Source: an uncultured Mesorhizobium sp. (GTDB taxonomy: Bacteria > Pseudomonadota > Alphaproteobacteria > Rhizobiales > Rhizobiaceae). From it: a stretch of DNA of 64,000 nt. The stretch spans positions 77,012 through 141,011 of the forward strand of contig CALFXR010000196.1 in the NCBI GenBank assembly GCA_937958475.1, given 5' to 3'. Within the stretch, counting starts at the first letter, position 1. Each line of letters begins with the position of its first letter. Position numbers and translations under genes: made by a program. The notes under the pieces were generated by a model. That model worked only from the letters and a program-made list of their open reading frames with translations. It was not told the origin of the DNA and made no database searches. Shown piece by piece: positions 8,369 to 17,444 of the stretch.

Positions 8369-9541
8369 TTACGCCACGGGTTCGCCGTTGAGACGGAGCG
8401 AGATCGCCGGCTCGATCCGCGCAGCCGCGGCGGCATGCATGAAGCACGTCCGCGCGGCCATGTTGAGCAGATTCTCGTGCATCTCGTCGGGCGCGCTGCC
8501 GTTGAGGAACAGATGGGTGTCCACCGCGCCGGCTCGCGCGGAGGCTCCGGCGGCGAATTCCGTCAGCTGCACGAGGCGGGGGGCGCGGATGGCGAGCTTC
8601 TGCGCCTCGACATAGCGATGGAGCTGGGTGAGGAAGCAGAAGGCGATCCCCGTCGACAGCAGCCCCAGTCCCGAGGGCGCGGTATCCGCGGCGCTCTCGT
8701 CGCTCAGGATGCGGAAATGGCTCATGCCCGGGCGGGCGATCCAGGTCTCCGTCATGAACCGGCCGTTGCCGATGGCAGAACCGCGGCCGGCGATGGTGAA
8801 GAGCCGCTTGCCCGGCGAGGCGAGCGGGACCTGCGGCGCGTCGCCACCCTCGGCGATCCCCGGCTTCGCCAGGATCGGCGCCCCGGCGTCGCCGCCGGCG
8901 GCCGGCCGCGGCGGCCTGGCGTGGGTCAGGAAGGGATCCTCGACGTCTTCTCGCGGCGAGCCGGGTCTTCCGAGGGCCAGCCGCCGGCGGCCGTTGATGT
9001 GGAGCGCGAAGGTGTTGTCGGTGACGGGCTCGCGAAGGAACGCGAGGGCAGGTGAGGCGTCGATCGCCTCTTCGGCCAGAGACCTTGCGGCAGCCACATC
9101 GATGCCGGCGGACAGGGAGATGTCGATGGCGACGGCTTCCGACGACGCGGTCGCCGTCGACTGGATGAACGAACCGCTCGATCCGAACGTGTGCGACATG
9201 CCGATGCCGACGTCGTCGAGGCGGATGCCGCGCCGGCCGGCGGCTGCCGCGAGGCGATTGTAGACGTCACCGGCGACGCCGGCGATGAGATAGCCGAGAG
9301 GAAAGGGAGCGATGTCGTGGCCGTTCAAGGCCGCGCCCTCGTCGGCGGTCAGGCGCCAGACGCTGCCGTCGGCGCCCTCGCGGAGAACCCCTTCCTTCTG
9401 CTGCGCTTCGGCTGCGCGCGCCTCGACCCGGAATCCGCCCCGCCCGGCGCCGAGCACGACCGCGGGACGCCGAGACCCGGTCCGCATGCGGAATCCGAGC
9501 GGGTCGCCGTGTCGCAGGATGCTGTCGGATCGGTCGGTCAT
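8369..9541 (-). CDS. Large OsmC-like protein
   Basis: 390-residue protein whose central and C-terminal parts resemble the OsmC/Ohr fold (IDVAAARSLAEEAIDASPAL, then SGLGLLSTGIAFCFLTQLHRY with a cysteine in the OsmC helix). Ordinary OsmC/Ohr proteins are about 140 residues, so this is a long variant, possibly with duplicated or inserted segments. OsmC/Ohr proteins reduce organic hydroperoxides, but I do not see both catalytic cysteines in their usual context and do not assign peroxidase activity. ATG at 9541 has an AGGACA site. It is 14 bases upstream of the [2Fe-2S] subunit, so it is probably co-expressed with the molybdenum hydroxylase. Confidence 0.7.
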   Translation of the reverse strand: MTDRSDSILRHGDPLGFRMRTGSRRPAVVLGAGRGGFRVEARAAEAQQKEGVLREGADGSVWRLTADEGAALNGHDIAPFPLGYLIAGVAGDVYNRLAAAAGRRGIRLDDVGIGMSHTFGSSGSFIQSTATASSEAVAIDISLSAGIDVAAARSLAEEAIDASPALAFLREPVTDNTFALHINGRRRLALGRPGSPREDVEDPFLTHARPPRPAAGGDAGAPILAKPGIAEGGDAPQVPLASPGKRLFTIAGRGSAIGNGRFMTETWIARPGMSHFRILSDESAADTAPSGLGLLSTGIAFCFLTQLHRYVEAQKLAIRAPRLVQLTEFAAGASARAGAVDTHLFLNGSAPDEMHENLLNMAARTCFMHAAAAARIEPAISLRLNGEPVA

Positions 9542-9744
9542 GGGGTGTCCTGTCAGTGCCGGAAGACCGCAGGAGATCGCAGCCGGCGGCCGGTCCGCAA
9601 ACGTCATGGCGCAACCGGCGGAGCGCAATCGAAAGAAGGATGGAGCGGCCGGCAATTCCGCCCGCGGACGGCGCCATCCCGGCGAGGTGGCCTCCGCGAC
9701 GCGGCAGCTCCAGGGCCGCCGCGCCGGTCGTCGGTTGTCGTGCC

Positions 9745-10722
9745 TCAGTTCGGCTGCACCAGCCCGGCATCGACGAGAGGCTTGATGCCGTCGATCTCGC
9801 GCTGGATCGAACCCTTCATCTCCTCCGGCGTGTTGACCACGGCCGCCAGGCCGAGCGAGGCGAGCTTCTCCTTCGCGGCGGGCGTATCGGCCCATTCCTT
9901 GATCGCCATGTGGATGCTGTCGGTGATCTCGGCGGGCAGGTCCTTCGGACCGACGGCGCCGAACCAGAGCGCCTGGTTGAAGCCGTCGAGACCCTGCTCG
10001 GCCACGGTCTTCACATCCGGCACCTGTGCCACCCGCTCGGCCGTGGTCACGGCGACGCCGTGGATCTTGCCGTCCTTGATGTGCGGCAGGTAGTTCGACG
10101 GCGCGTCGAGCGCGAAGTCGATATGGCCGCCGAGCAGATCCGCCAGCAGGGGCGGCGAGCCCTTGTAGGGGATGTGGTTGAGCTCGACGCCCGCCTGCAT
10201 GCCGATCATGGCGGCGCAGATGTGGCCCTTCGTCCCCGCTCCGGGATTGCCGATGTTCACCTTGCCGGGGTTCGCCTTCGCGTAGGCGATCAGTTCCTGC
10301 AGGGTCTTGGCGGGTGCGTTGGCGCTTGCCGAAAGCAGTGCGCAGCTCTCGGCCACGACCGTGATCGGCGTGAAGTCCACCTGGGGGTCGTAGGCCAGGT
10401 TCTTCTGGACGACCTTGTTGGCGGCGATCGGCGCGCTGCCCGACACCATGATCGTGTAGCCGTCCGGTGCCGAGCGGGCGAGCTTGCCGCCGGCCAGGGC
10501 GCCGGCCGCGCCGGCGACGTTCTCGACGACGAACTGCTGGCCGAACTTGGCCGTGAGCAGGTCCGCGACGAGGCGGGCAATGATGTCGCTGGTGCCGCCC
10601 GGCGGATAGGCCGAGATGAGCGTCACGGATTTGGTCGGCCAGTTCGCGGCGCGACCGAGGCCCGCCGAGGCCAGCACGGCGGCCGTCCCGCCGAGCACGA
10701 TAAGTTCACGTCGGTTGATCAT
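9745..10722 (-). CDS. Tripartite tricarboxylate transporter binding protein (Bug/TctC family)
   Basis: Periplasmic solute-binding protein, 325 residues, with an N-terminal export signal that begins with twin arginines (NRRELIVLGGTAAVLASAGL), so Tat export is possible. Family hallmarks: WPTKSVTLISAYPPGGTSD near the mature start, where the carboxylate of the ligand is held, and the NPGKVNIGNPGAGTKGH segment. Bug proteins bind carboxylates of many kinds, so the ligand is not predictable. A strong GGGAGGGAGGAG site precedes the ATG. It shares the operon with TctA and TctB, and a SnoaL-like gene intervenes. Confidence 0.9.
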   Translation of the reverse strand: MINRRELIVLGGTAAVLASAGLGRAANWPTKSVTLISAYPPGGTSDIIARLVADLLTAKFGQQFVVENVAGAAGALAGGKLARSAPDGYTIMVSGSAPIAANKVVQKNLAYDPQVDFTPITVVAESCALLSASANAPAKTLQELIAYAKANPGKVNIGNPGAGTKGHICAAMIGMQAGVELNHIPYKGSPPLLADLLGGHIDFALDAPSNYLPHIKDGKIHGVAVTTAERVAQVPDVKTVAEQGLDGFNQALWFGAVGPKDLPAEITDSIHMAIKEWADTPAAKEKLASLGLAAVVNTPEEMKGSIQREIDGIKPLVDAGLVQPN

Positions 10723-10852
10723 CGTTTCTCCTCCCTCCCGTCGTCTTGAAAGCTGTTTCGGGAATGCGGCAATCTAGGCCGGGGCGACCGGCAGTTAGTA
10801 TCGAACATCGCCACCATTCCGCCTCGCGGAACAGCCGGGGCGCCCGAAGGCT

Positions 10853-11473
10853 TCAGTCGGCGCCCTCGAGCCAGCGCTCCTCGCCCGCATGAAAGGCCGC
10901 GAGTTCATCGGGCCGGTCGTCGCCGAGGAGCTCCATGCTCACGGTCACGCCGCGGGACCGCTGGACGCAGGTCAGGAACTTGTAGGACGGCCGCAGCGAC
11001 GCCATCGCCGTCCAGTCGACCGGCAGCGCGTCCGACGGGTTGACGCAGTTCATGACGTCGCGCTCGAAGATGACTTCGAAAGTCGTCAGCTTCCAGGCCC
11101 CGTCGACGCGGACGGCCCGCGAGAAGAACCGGCAGAAGACGAAGAAGTCCACCTCGACGCCGCCGATGGTGGCGCGACTGAAGATCATCGCCGGGCTCTC
11201 GACCGTGGCGCGGTCGCGCCGGATCTGCGCGAAGGCGGGAAAGACCCAGTGCTTGCCGCCGCCGGTCCGGCCCATCATCCTGCGGGTCGCCTCGACATAA
11301 GCTTCGCCGCCGCGGCCGTCGTACCAGCTCGTGCGCACGTAGGCGTCGGGATGGAAGCAGGCGTTCATGACGTCGAAGCGGCGCTGGTCGCGCGCGAAGC
11401 GCTCGCGGCGGACGAGGTCGAAGAGTTCCTCTCGGTCGAGCAGTGTCTGCAGGCGGCTGTCGGTACTTTGCAC
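10853..11473 (-). CDS. SnoaL-like / NTF2-fold protein
   Basis: 206-residue protein with the pattern of SnoaL-like polyketide-cyclase/NTF2-fold proteins: an N-terminal helix (LLDREELFDLVRRERFARDQ), then FDVMNACFHPDAYVRTSW and alternating strands with W/F-rich cores. Members include cyclases, isomerases, dehydratases and small-molecule binders; the reaction is not readable here. GTG start with GAGGGAT site. Placed between tctA and tctC, so it is likely a pathway enzyme of the operon rather than part of the transporter. Confidence 0.7.
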   Translation of the reverse strand: MQSTDSRLQTLLDREELFDLVRRERFARDQRRFDVMNACFHPDAYVRTSWYDGRGGEAYVEATRRMMGRTGGGKHWVFPAFAQIRRDRATVESPAMIFSRATIGGVEVDFFVFCRFFSRAVRVDGAWKLTTFEVIFERDVMNCVNPSDALPVDWTAMASLRPSYKFLTCVQRSRGVTVSMELLGDDRPDELAAFHAGEERWLEGAD

Positions 11474-11553
11474 GGTGATCCCTCAGGGGTTGATCTGGAC
11501 GGGGATCGCGCCGGCCGGAAGGCGGGGCGCGATCGTGTCGCCGCCGCTCGCCG

Positions 11554-13059
11554 TCAATCCGCTTCCTGCAGCCCTTCCTCCCGCACCTTGCGGAAATTGG
11601 GCGACAGGATGGAAAGGAGAAGCAGCACGGTGGCGACGAGGATGCCGAGGCTGACGGGGCTGGTGAAGAAGACCGTCGCGTCGCCGTGGGAAATGAGGAG
11701 CGTACGCCGCAGGTACTCCTCCGCCATCGGGCCGAGGATCAGCGCGAGGATGAGCGGCGCCGGCTCGGCGCCGACCTTGCGGAAGAAGAAGCCGAGAACC
11801 CCGAAGAGCGCCATCAGGTAGACGTCGAAGACGTTGTTGTTGATCGAGTAGACGCCGATGGCGGTGAACACGCAGATCAGCGGGAAGAGATAGCGGTAGG
11901 GCACCGAGATCAGCTTGGCCCACATGCCGACCAGCGGCAGGTTGAGCAGCAGGAGCAGAAGGTTGCCGATCCACATCGAGACGACAAGGCCCCAGAACAG
12001 GGCGGGCTGCTGCGTCAGCATCTCCGGTCCGGGCTGGACGCCCTGGACGACCAGAGCGCCGATCATCAGCGCCATGGTCGCCGTGCCGGGCAGGCCGAGG
12101 GTCAGCATCGGGATGAAGCATGTCTGCGCGGCGGCATTGTTGGCGGCCTCCGGCGCGGCGACGCCCTCGATCGCGCCCTTGCCGAACGCCTCCGGCGTGC
12201 GCGAGATCTTCTTCTCCAGCGCGTAGGCGGAGAAGGAGGCGAGCAGGACGCCGGCGCCGGGCAGGATGCCCAGCACGACACCGACGCCGGTGCCGCGCAG
12301 GATCGGCGCCGCCATCCGCCGCCAGTCTTCCCGCGTCGGGAACAGCCGGCTGACCGGCGCGATTCCGGTGGTGCGGGCATGCTCGTTCTGCAGGTTGGCG
12401 AGCACGTCGCCCAGGCCGAACACGCCGGTTGCGATCACCACGAAGTCGAGCCCGTCGAGCAGGTTCGGCGAGCCGAACGTGTAGCGGGCGAGGCCGGAAT
12501 TGATATCCGTGCCGACCATGCCGAACAGCATGCCGAGCAGCGCCATGCCGAAGGCCGTGAGCAGGGACCCGCTGGTGAGCACCATCGACGTGACGAGGCC
12601 GAGCATGATCAGCGAGAAATACTCGGCCGGGCCGAAGGTGAGCGCCAGGCCGGCGAGAAGGGGAGCCGCGACCGCGATGAACATAGTGCCGACGGTGCCG
12701 GCGAAGAAGCTGCCGATGGCCGCTGCGGCGAGCGCCCGCCCGGCCTTGCCCTGCTTGGCCATTTCGTGGCCGTCCAGCGTGGTCACCACCGAGGACGCCT
12801 CGCCCGGCAGGTTCATCAGGATCGCGGTGGTGGATCCGCCATACTGCGAGCCGTAGAAAATGCCTGCCAGCATGATCAGTGCCGTGTCGACCGGCAGGCC
12901 GAAGGTGAAGGGCAGCAGCATCGAGATGGTCGCGATCGGCCCGAGGCCCGGCAGCACGCCCACCGCGGTGCCGAGCAGCACGCCGAAGAAGCAATAGGCG
13001 AAGTTCGGCAGCGTCGTGGCCGTCGAAAGGCCCAACATCAGCCCGTTGAAGATGTCCAT
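11554..13059 (-). CDS. Tripartite tricarboxylate transporter large permease (TctA family)
   Basis: Inner-membrane permease with about 12 hydrophobic helices, 501 residues, normal for TctA. Clear family segments are GTAVGVLPGLGPIATISMLLP (residues about 30-50) and GIFYGSQYGGSTTAILMNLP, which form the conserved Gly/Pro loops, and a second copy AQTCFIPMLTLGLPGTATMA later in the protein. With TctB and the Bug protein it imports a carboxylate using an ion gradient. GGGAGGGC site before the ATG. Confidence 0.93.
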   Translation of the reverse strand: MDIFNGLMLGLSTATTLPNFAYCFFGVLLGTAVGVLPGLGPIATISMLLPFTFGLPVDTALIMLAGIFYGSQYGGSTTAILMNLPGEASSVVTTLDGHEMAKQGKAGRALAAAAIGSFFAGTVGTMFIAVAAPLLAGLALTFGPAEYFSLIMLGLVTSMVLTSGSLLTAFGMALLGMLFGMVGTDINSGLARYTFGSPNLLDGLDFVVIATGVFGLGDVLANLQNEHARTTGIAPVSRLFPTREDWRRMAAPILRGTGVGVVLGILPGAGVLLASFSAYALEKKISRTPEAFGKGAIEGVAAPEAANNAAAQTCFIPMLTLGLPGTATMALMIGALVVQGVQPGPEMLTQQPALFWGLVVSMWIGNLLLLLLNLPLVGMWAKLISVPYRYLFPLICVFTAIGVYSINNNVFDVYLMALFGVLGFFFRKVGAEPAPLILALILGPMAEEYLRRTLLISHGDATVFFTSPVSLGILVATVLLLLSILSPNFRKVREEGLQEAD

Positions 13060-13086
13060 GGTGTGCCCTCCCGGCCTCGCTCGATT

Positions 13087-13545
13087 TCAACCGGGGACCG
13101 GCAGCCAGCTGCCCGCGAGCGGTATGGGCAGCCCCAGCACCTTGGCGAAGAGCAGGGCGCAGACGGCGGAGAACGCGGCGGCGCCGGCGGCGGCCTTCCA
13201 GTCGATCTCGAACTTGACGCTGGCGGTCGCCGTGCCGACGACGAGCACGAACACCGCGAGCGGCAGCCCGAGCCTGTCGATCAGCAGCCCGAAGAGGACC
13301 ACCATGACCGGTACGAGGGCGACCGGCCGCCACGTGACCGCCTCGATGGGCGGAGAGCCGACGCGGCGGGCGCGAAACACGGCGGCGATGCCCACCAGCG
13401 TCAGCAGCACCGAGACGATCAGCGGGAAGAAGGCGGGGCCCATGCGGCTGGGCGTGCCGATCGGATAGGTGACCGCGACGGCGCCGGCGGCGATGCCGAC
13501 AGCGGCGAAGAAGATCCCGAGGGCTGCGTCCTGGCTCGCCTTCAT
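13087..13545 (-). CDS. Tripartite tricarboxylate transporter small permease (TctB family)
   Basis: 152-residue membrane protein with four hydrophobic segments, typical for TctB. The conserved YPIGTPSRMGPAFFPLIVS lies after the first helix. It assists the large permease. The ATG at 13545 has a GGGAGAAG site; the longer open frame upstream has no membrane-protein features. Gap of 27 bases to tctA. Confidence 0.87.
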   Translation of the reverse strand: MKASQDAALGIFFAAVGIAAGAVAVTYPIGTPSRMGPAFFPLIVSVLLTLVGIAAVFRARRVGSPPIEAVTWRPVALVPVMVVLFGLLIDRLGLPLAVFVLVVGTATASVKFEIDWKAAAGAAAFSAVCALLFAKVLGLPIPLAGSWLPVPG

Positions 13546-13711
13546 GCGGACTTCTCCCGCGCCGGATGGTTCTCTCCCCAGGCGGAGGGCAGTGGCCGCC
13601 GGGCGGCAATCCTGCAAGTCGTCGTCATGTGCTCCTCCCCTGCTTCCCCCGCCGTCGGCGCCGACGCCTTGCGAGGGAGCGAAACCCATTCACCCGCGAG
13701 CGGCGCTACCG

Positions 13712-14473
13712 CTAGAGGTGGCGGCCCTCGTCGACGGGAACGACGATCCCCGTCGAACTCGTGAGGTTGACGATACACGCCACCACCGCGCGCGCCACGT
13801 CGTCGGGAACGGTGACGTGGCGAAGCGGGAACTTCTCGGCCGTGCGTTCGAGCTGCTCCCTCGTCCGGTTGGGAACGAAGTCCGTATCGACGCCCGCCGG
13901 CGACACCGAGAACACCCGGACCCCCGGCGCCAGAACCTTCGCGAGCGCGACGGTGAGCGAATCCAGGCCGCCCTTGGCGGCGAGATAGGCGAGGCTGCTG
14001 CCGATGCCGGTGCGTGCCGCGATCGAGGATACGTTGACGATCGCCGCATTCCCGCCGCGCTCCAGCAGCGGGCGCATCGCCCGGACCACGGCGAAGGGGC
14101 CGCGCAGGTTGAGCAGGATGGCGCGGTCGAAGATCTCGTCGGTCAGCGCGTCGAGGTCGCCGGCCGGAACCGGCGTCGTCGCGCCGCCCGAATTGACCAG
14201 CGCGTCCAGCGCGCCGAAGCGGTCCTCGAGGACGGCCCTGGCCTGTGCGATCGAAGCAGCATCCTCGATGGCGATGCGGATCGCGAAGTGCCCGTCGCCG
14301 CGCAGGCCGGAGACGACGTCCTCGGCCGCGCCCGCCCGGCTGTTGTAGCCGACCGCGACCCGCGACCCCATTTCGGCCAGCCGCGCCGCGACGGCGCGTC
14401 CGATGCCGCCGCTGCCGCCCGTCACCAGGACCGTGCGCGGCACGGCGAGCGCGGGCACTTCGATCGATGCCAT
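13712..14473 (-). CDS. SDR family oxidoreductase
   Basis: Classical short-chain dehydrogenase/reductase, 253 residues. The NAD(P) loop TGGSGGIG is at 18-25, an NSGG (variant of NAG) at 94-97, and the catalytic Ser149/150, Tyr163 and Lys167 in the order SS ... YLAAK. The C-terminal VSPAGVDTDF gives cofactor and substrate contacts. It interconverts an alcohol and a ketone; substrate unknown. ATG at 14473 has a strong GGAGGAAGGA site. Sits between the aldolase and the transporter in the operon. Confidence 0.9.
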   Translation of the reverse strand: MASIEVPALAVPRTVLVTGGSGGIGRAVAARLAEMGSRVAVGYNSRAGAAEDVVSGLRGDGHFAIRIAIEDAASIAQARAVLEDRFGALDALVNSGGATTPVPAGDLDALTDEIFDRAILLNLRGPFAVVRAMRPLLERGGNAAIVNVSSIAARTGIGSSLAYLAAKGGLDSLTVALAKVLAPGVRVFSVSPAGVDTDFVPNRTREQLERTAEKFPLRHVTVPDDVARAVVACIVNLTSSTGIVVPVDEGRHL

Positions 14474-14558
14474 CGTCTGCGTCCTTCCTCCCGGCGCCCG
14501 CCGGTTCATCCGGCATCCCGTGCCGCCCTGCAGCGGCGACGCGCCTCTTCGCCCTGCG

Positions 14559-15344
14559 TCAGTCCCGGCTTCGGCCGGCATAGTCCTCGATGATCGCCGC
14601 CGCCGCCGAACGGATAAAGCCGTGATCGCTGGAAAAGGCCAGAGCCGTGGCGCCCAGGCCCGTCGCGAACTCGAAGTCGGACCGGCCGGTCGGCAGCATC
14701 ATCAGGGGCACGCCGGCTTCGCGCGCCGCCGCCGCGACGCCGCGGCTGATCTCGGCGACCTTCGTGCCGGCATGCGGGTCATCGCCGAAGGATGCGGTGA
14801 GGTCGCCACGCCCGATGAACAGGGCGTCGATGCCCTCGACCCGCGCGATGTCGGCGGCGAGGGGCGCGGCCTCCTGGTCCTCGATCATGGCGATGACCGC
14901 GACCTGGGCATCCTGCGCCGCCATGTGGCCCACCGCGCCGACGCTGCCCCAGTTGCTCGCCCGCGTCAGGCCGGCGAAGCCGCGGCTGCCGCCCTTGTAG
15001 CGGGCGCTGCGCGCCACGGCGCGCGCCTTCTCTACGGACGTCACATGCGGAACCATGATGCCCATGGCGCCGGAATCCAGCGCGCCGAGGACGAAGGATT
15101 CCGTGAACTCGGGGATCCGCACCACCGGCGCGATGTTGGCGGCGCGTGCGGCGAGGATCATCAGGTCGGTGACGCCCCGGTCGAGCGCGGCATGCTCCTG
15201 GTCGATGATGACGAAGTCGTAGCCGATCGGCCCGAGGATCTCGATGACCTGCGTCGTCGGCAGCTTGAGAAAGGTTCCGAGCAGACGCTGCCCGGCAAGG
15301 AGCCTTTCCCGGAACGTCGCGAAGTGTGGGCGGGGACTGGTCAT
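14559..15344 (-). CDS. HpcH/HpaI family aldolase
   Basis: Class II pyruvate-type aldolase of the HpcH/HpaI/CitE superfamily, 261 residues. EILGPIGYDFVIIDQEHAAL carries the E50-H51 pair (catalytic base and near-metal site), and GIMVPHV and EGIDALFIGRGDLTASFGDD are family signatures. It would cleave a 4-hydroxy-2-oxo-acid to pyruvate and an aldehyde. ATG at 15344 is preceded by a GGA-rich site; an in-frame ATG at 15383 is possible. Probably the first gene of the minus-strand operon that ends with the GST. Confidence 0.88.
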   Translation of the reverse strand: MTSPRPHFATFRERLLAGQRLLGTFLKLPTTQVIEILGPIGYDFVIIDQEHAALDRGVTDLMILAARAANIAPVVRIPEFTESFVLGALDSGAMGIMVPHVTSVEKARAVARSARYKGGSRGFAGLTRASNWGSVGAVGHMAAQDAQVAVIAMIEDQEAAPLAADIARVEGIDALFIGRGDLTASFGDDPHAGTKVAEISRGVAAAAREAGVPLMMLPTGRSDFEFATGLGATALAFSSDHGFIRSAAAAIIEDYAGRSRD

Positions 15345-15401
15345 GGCGTTTCCAACTGAACGGTCCCCTTCTATCGGACGCATGGCGGTTCATGGTCGGT
15401 G

Positions 15402-15414
15402 AATAGACTCTATT
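15402..15414. promoter_or_regulatory. Small palindrome in a divergent promoter region
   Basis: AATAGA-C-TCTATT, a perfect 13-base inverted repeat in the 197-base gap between the divergent aldolase and BKACE genes. It could be a regulator site controlling both. No flanking -35/-10 pair was identified with certainty. Confidence 0.3.
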
Positions 15415-15541
15415 TCGCACGCCGGAACGTTTCCCCCGGCGAAACGCCGGCGCGTCGGCGTTGCGCCCGACGCGGAGGGAGTGCGAGCAACGGTCAGATT
15501 CGCGTTCCCGTCGCCACTCCTATGCAGAGGAAGCCGTCGCC

Positions 15542-16435
15542 TTGGCCAATCCGACCATCGTCAGCTGTGCCGTCACCGGCAACATCACCACGCGCCAGCA
15601 GACACCCCACCTGCCGGTGACGCCGGAAGAGATCGCCAATTCGTGCATCGAGGCCGCGCGCGCGGGCGCTGCGATCGTCCACGTCCACGTGCGCCATCCG
15701 GACGGCCGCCCGAGCATGGAACTCGCCCACTACCGCGAGGTGGTGGAACGCCTGCGCGCGGCGGAGGAGGACATGGTCATCAACCTGACCACCGGGCCCG
15801 GCCAGCGCTTCGTCCCGAGCGAAGCCGACCCGCGCGTCGCGGCGCCCGGCACGACGCTGATGCGCCCCGAGCCGCGCGTGGCGCATGTCCAGGCGTTGCG
15901 GCCGGAACTGTGCAGCCTCGACCTGAACACGATGTATTCCGGCTCCTCCGTCGTCATCAACACCCCGGCGAACCTTGCGATCATGGCGCAGCTGATCGCG
16001 GAGGCGGGCGTGAAGCCGGAACTGGAAGTGTTCGACAGCGGCGACATCCAGCTCGGCAACCACTTCATCGAGCAGGGGCGGCTCGAGGCTTCGACGCTGT
16101 TCCAGATCGTTCTCGGCGTCCGCTACGGCGCGATCGCGACGCCTGAAACGCTGATGTACATGAAGTCGCTGCTGCCGCCGACCGCACCGTGGAGCGCGTT
16201 CGGAGTCGGCCGCTGGGAGTTCCCGATGCTGGCGCAGAGCTGGCTCCTCGGCGGCCACGTGCGCGTCGGGCTGGAGGACAACATCTACCTGGAGAAGGGG
16301 GTGCTCGCCGAGAGCAACGCGGCACTCGTCGCCAAGGCGGTGCGCATCGTCCGCGACCTCGGCGGCCGCATCGCCACGCCCGCCGAGGCGCGCGACATTC
16401 TCGGCCTGACCCGGCAGTCGCCCCTGCCCGCCTGA
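15542..16435 (+). CDS. 3-keto-5-aminohexanoate cleavage enzyme family (BKACE)
   Basis: Zinc-dependent beta-keto acid cleavage enzyme: a beta-keto acid plus acetyl-CoA gives acetoacetate plus a new acyl-CoA. 297 residues. Zinc ligands H47 and H49 lie in IVHVHVRHPDG, and a third ligand, Glu in the GLEDNIYLEKG segment, is present. SCAVTGNITTRQQTPHLPVT matches the family start. The TTG at 15542 follows an AGAGGAAG site at proper spacing and matches family length; no better start is seen. The specific keto acid is unknown. A cupin gene follows 38 bases later. Confidence 0.88.
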   Translation: MANPTIVSCAVTGNITTRQQTPHLPVTPEEIANSCIEAARAGAAIVHVHVRHPDGRPSMELAHYREVVERLRAAEEDMVINLTTGPGQRFVPSEADPRVAAPGTTLMRPEPRVAHVQALRPELCSLDLNTMYSGSSVVINTPANLAIMAQLIAEAGVKPELEVFDSGDIQLGNHFIEQGRLEASTLFQIVLGVRYGAIATPETLMYMKSLLPPTAPWSAFGVGRWEFPMLAQSWLLGGHVRVGLEDNIYLEKGVLAESNAALVAKAVRIVRDLGGRIATPAEARDILGLTRQSPLPA

Positions 16436-16473
16436 TCCCGCCCGGACCGACCACGAAATCCAAGGAGGAAGCC

Positions 16474-17385
16474 ATGTACGACAAAAGCGATCCCCGCTCG
16501 ACCCTCGCCGGCAGCCCCAAGCCCGCCGCCGCCTGGGTGCACGAGCGCTTCTTCGGTTCGGAGCTGGCGCTGTTCTACGAGACCGAGCCGCAACTCTCCG
16601 ACACGAACGGCAGGACCTGGATCAGCCGCGGCCAGAACTTCGTCGTCGCCTACAGCGAGGCGAACGAGGGCGGCGTCTTCGCCCGCGCGGCCCAGCCCGA
16701 CGAGTATGCGCTGATCGTGCCCGACGCCGAGACGCGCATCGAGATCACCACGGCGGAAGGCACGACGGTCGTGCCCGGCTACTCGGTCGCCTTCATGCCG
16801 CCGGGAGAGAGCACGATCCGGATGCTGACGGCGGGAACGCTGGTCCGGCTGTTCACGCCGAGGTCGCAGGACATGGCCGAGGCGGCGTCGAACGCCGACG
16901 CCTTCCGCGGCACCCATCCCAACGTGCCGCCGTTCAAGCCGTGGCCGGAGCCGCCCGGCGGGTTCAAGCTCAAATGGTACACGCTCGACGTGCCGGAGGA
17001 TCCGTCGCGCTTCGGGCGCATCTACCGGTGCACCACCTTCATGATCAACTACCTGACGCCGCGGGTGGGGCCGCGCGCCCGCGACAAGGTCTCGCCGCAC
17101 CACCACGACGATTTCGAGCAGTGCTCGCTGGCGCTCGGCGGCGCGTTCACCCATCATTTGCGCTGGCCGTGGACGACGAACATGAACGTCTGGCGCGAGG
17201 ACGAGCACCTCTTCTGCAAATCGCCGTCGATCTGCGTCATCCCGCCGCCGTCGATCCACACGACCACCGCGGAGGGCGAGGGCGTCAACCAGCTGGTCGA
17301 CATCTTTGCCCCGCCGCGCATGGATTTCTCGATGAAGCCCGGCTGGGTGCTGAACGAGGCCGACTATCCCATGCCGGGGCAATGA
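16474..17385 (+). CDS. Cupin-domain (bicupin-like) protein of unknown function
   Basis: 303 residues, with two cupin-like halves. The second half keeps a metal-binding motif: DKVSPHHHDDFEQCSLALGG with H209, H210, H211 and E215, and IPPPSIHTTTAEG with H262, so it probably binds Fe, Mn or Zn. The first half has strands and turns but no histidine cluster. Such proteins may be dioxygenases, isomerases or acyl-group modifiers; I do not name one. Strong AAGGAGG site before the ATG. Next to BKACE on the same strand, so a role in the same pathway is likely. Confidence 0.72.
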   Translation: MYDKSDPRSTLAGSPKPAAAWVHERFFGSELALFYETEPQLSDTNGRTWISRGQNFVVAYSEANEGGVFARAAQPDEYALIVPDAETRIEITTAEGTTVVPGYSVAFMPPGESTIRMLTAGTLVRLFTPRSQDMAEAASNADAFRGTHPNVPPFKPWPEPPGGFKLKWYTLDVPEDPSRFGRIYRCTTFMINYLTPRVGPRARDKVSPHHHDDFEQCSLALGGAFTHHLRWPWTTNMNVWREDEHLFCKSPSICVIPPPSIHTTTAEGEGVNQLVDIFAPPRMDFSMKPGWVLNEADYPMPGQ

Positions 17386-17402
17386 GCCGGCAGTGATCCG
17401 GG

Positions 17403-17433
17403 CGACGGCCGGGCGCACGCCGCCCGGCTGTCG
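17403..17433. terminator. Hairpin between convergent cupin and oxidoreductase genes
   Basis: CGACGGCCGGGCG (17403-17415) pairs with CGCCCGGCTGTCG (17421-17433) with one wobble and a 5-base loop. It is the only sizeable structure in the 59-base gap between two tail-to-tail genes, so it probably serves as a bidirectional terminator. No U-run. Confidence 0.55.
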
Positions 17434-17444
17434 CGGCCGAAGGA

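Noticed and set aside
11686..13764. A 692-residue open frame on the plus strand over tctA and tctB
   Set aside because: Antisense to conserved transporter genes; its composition is an artefact of codon bias.
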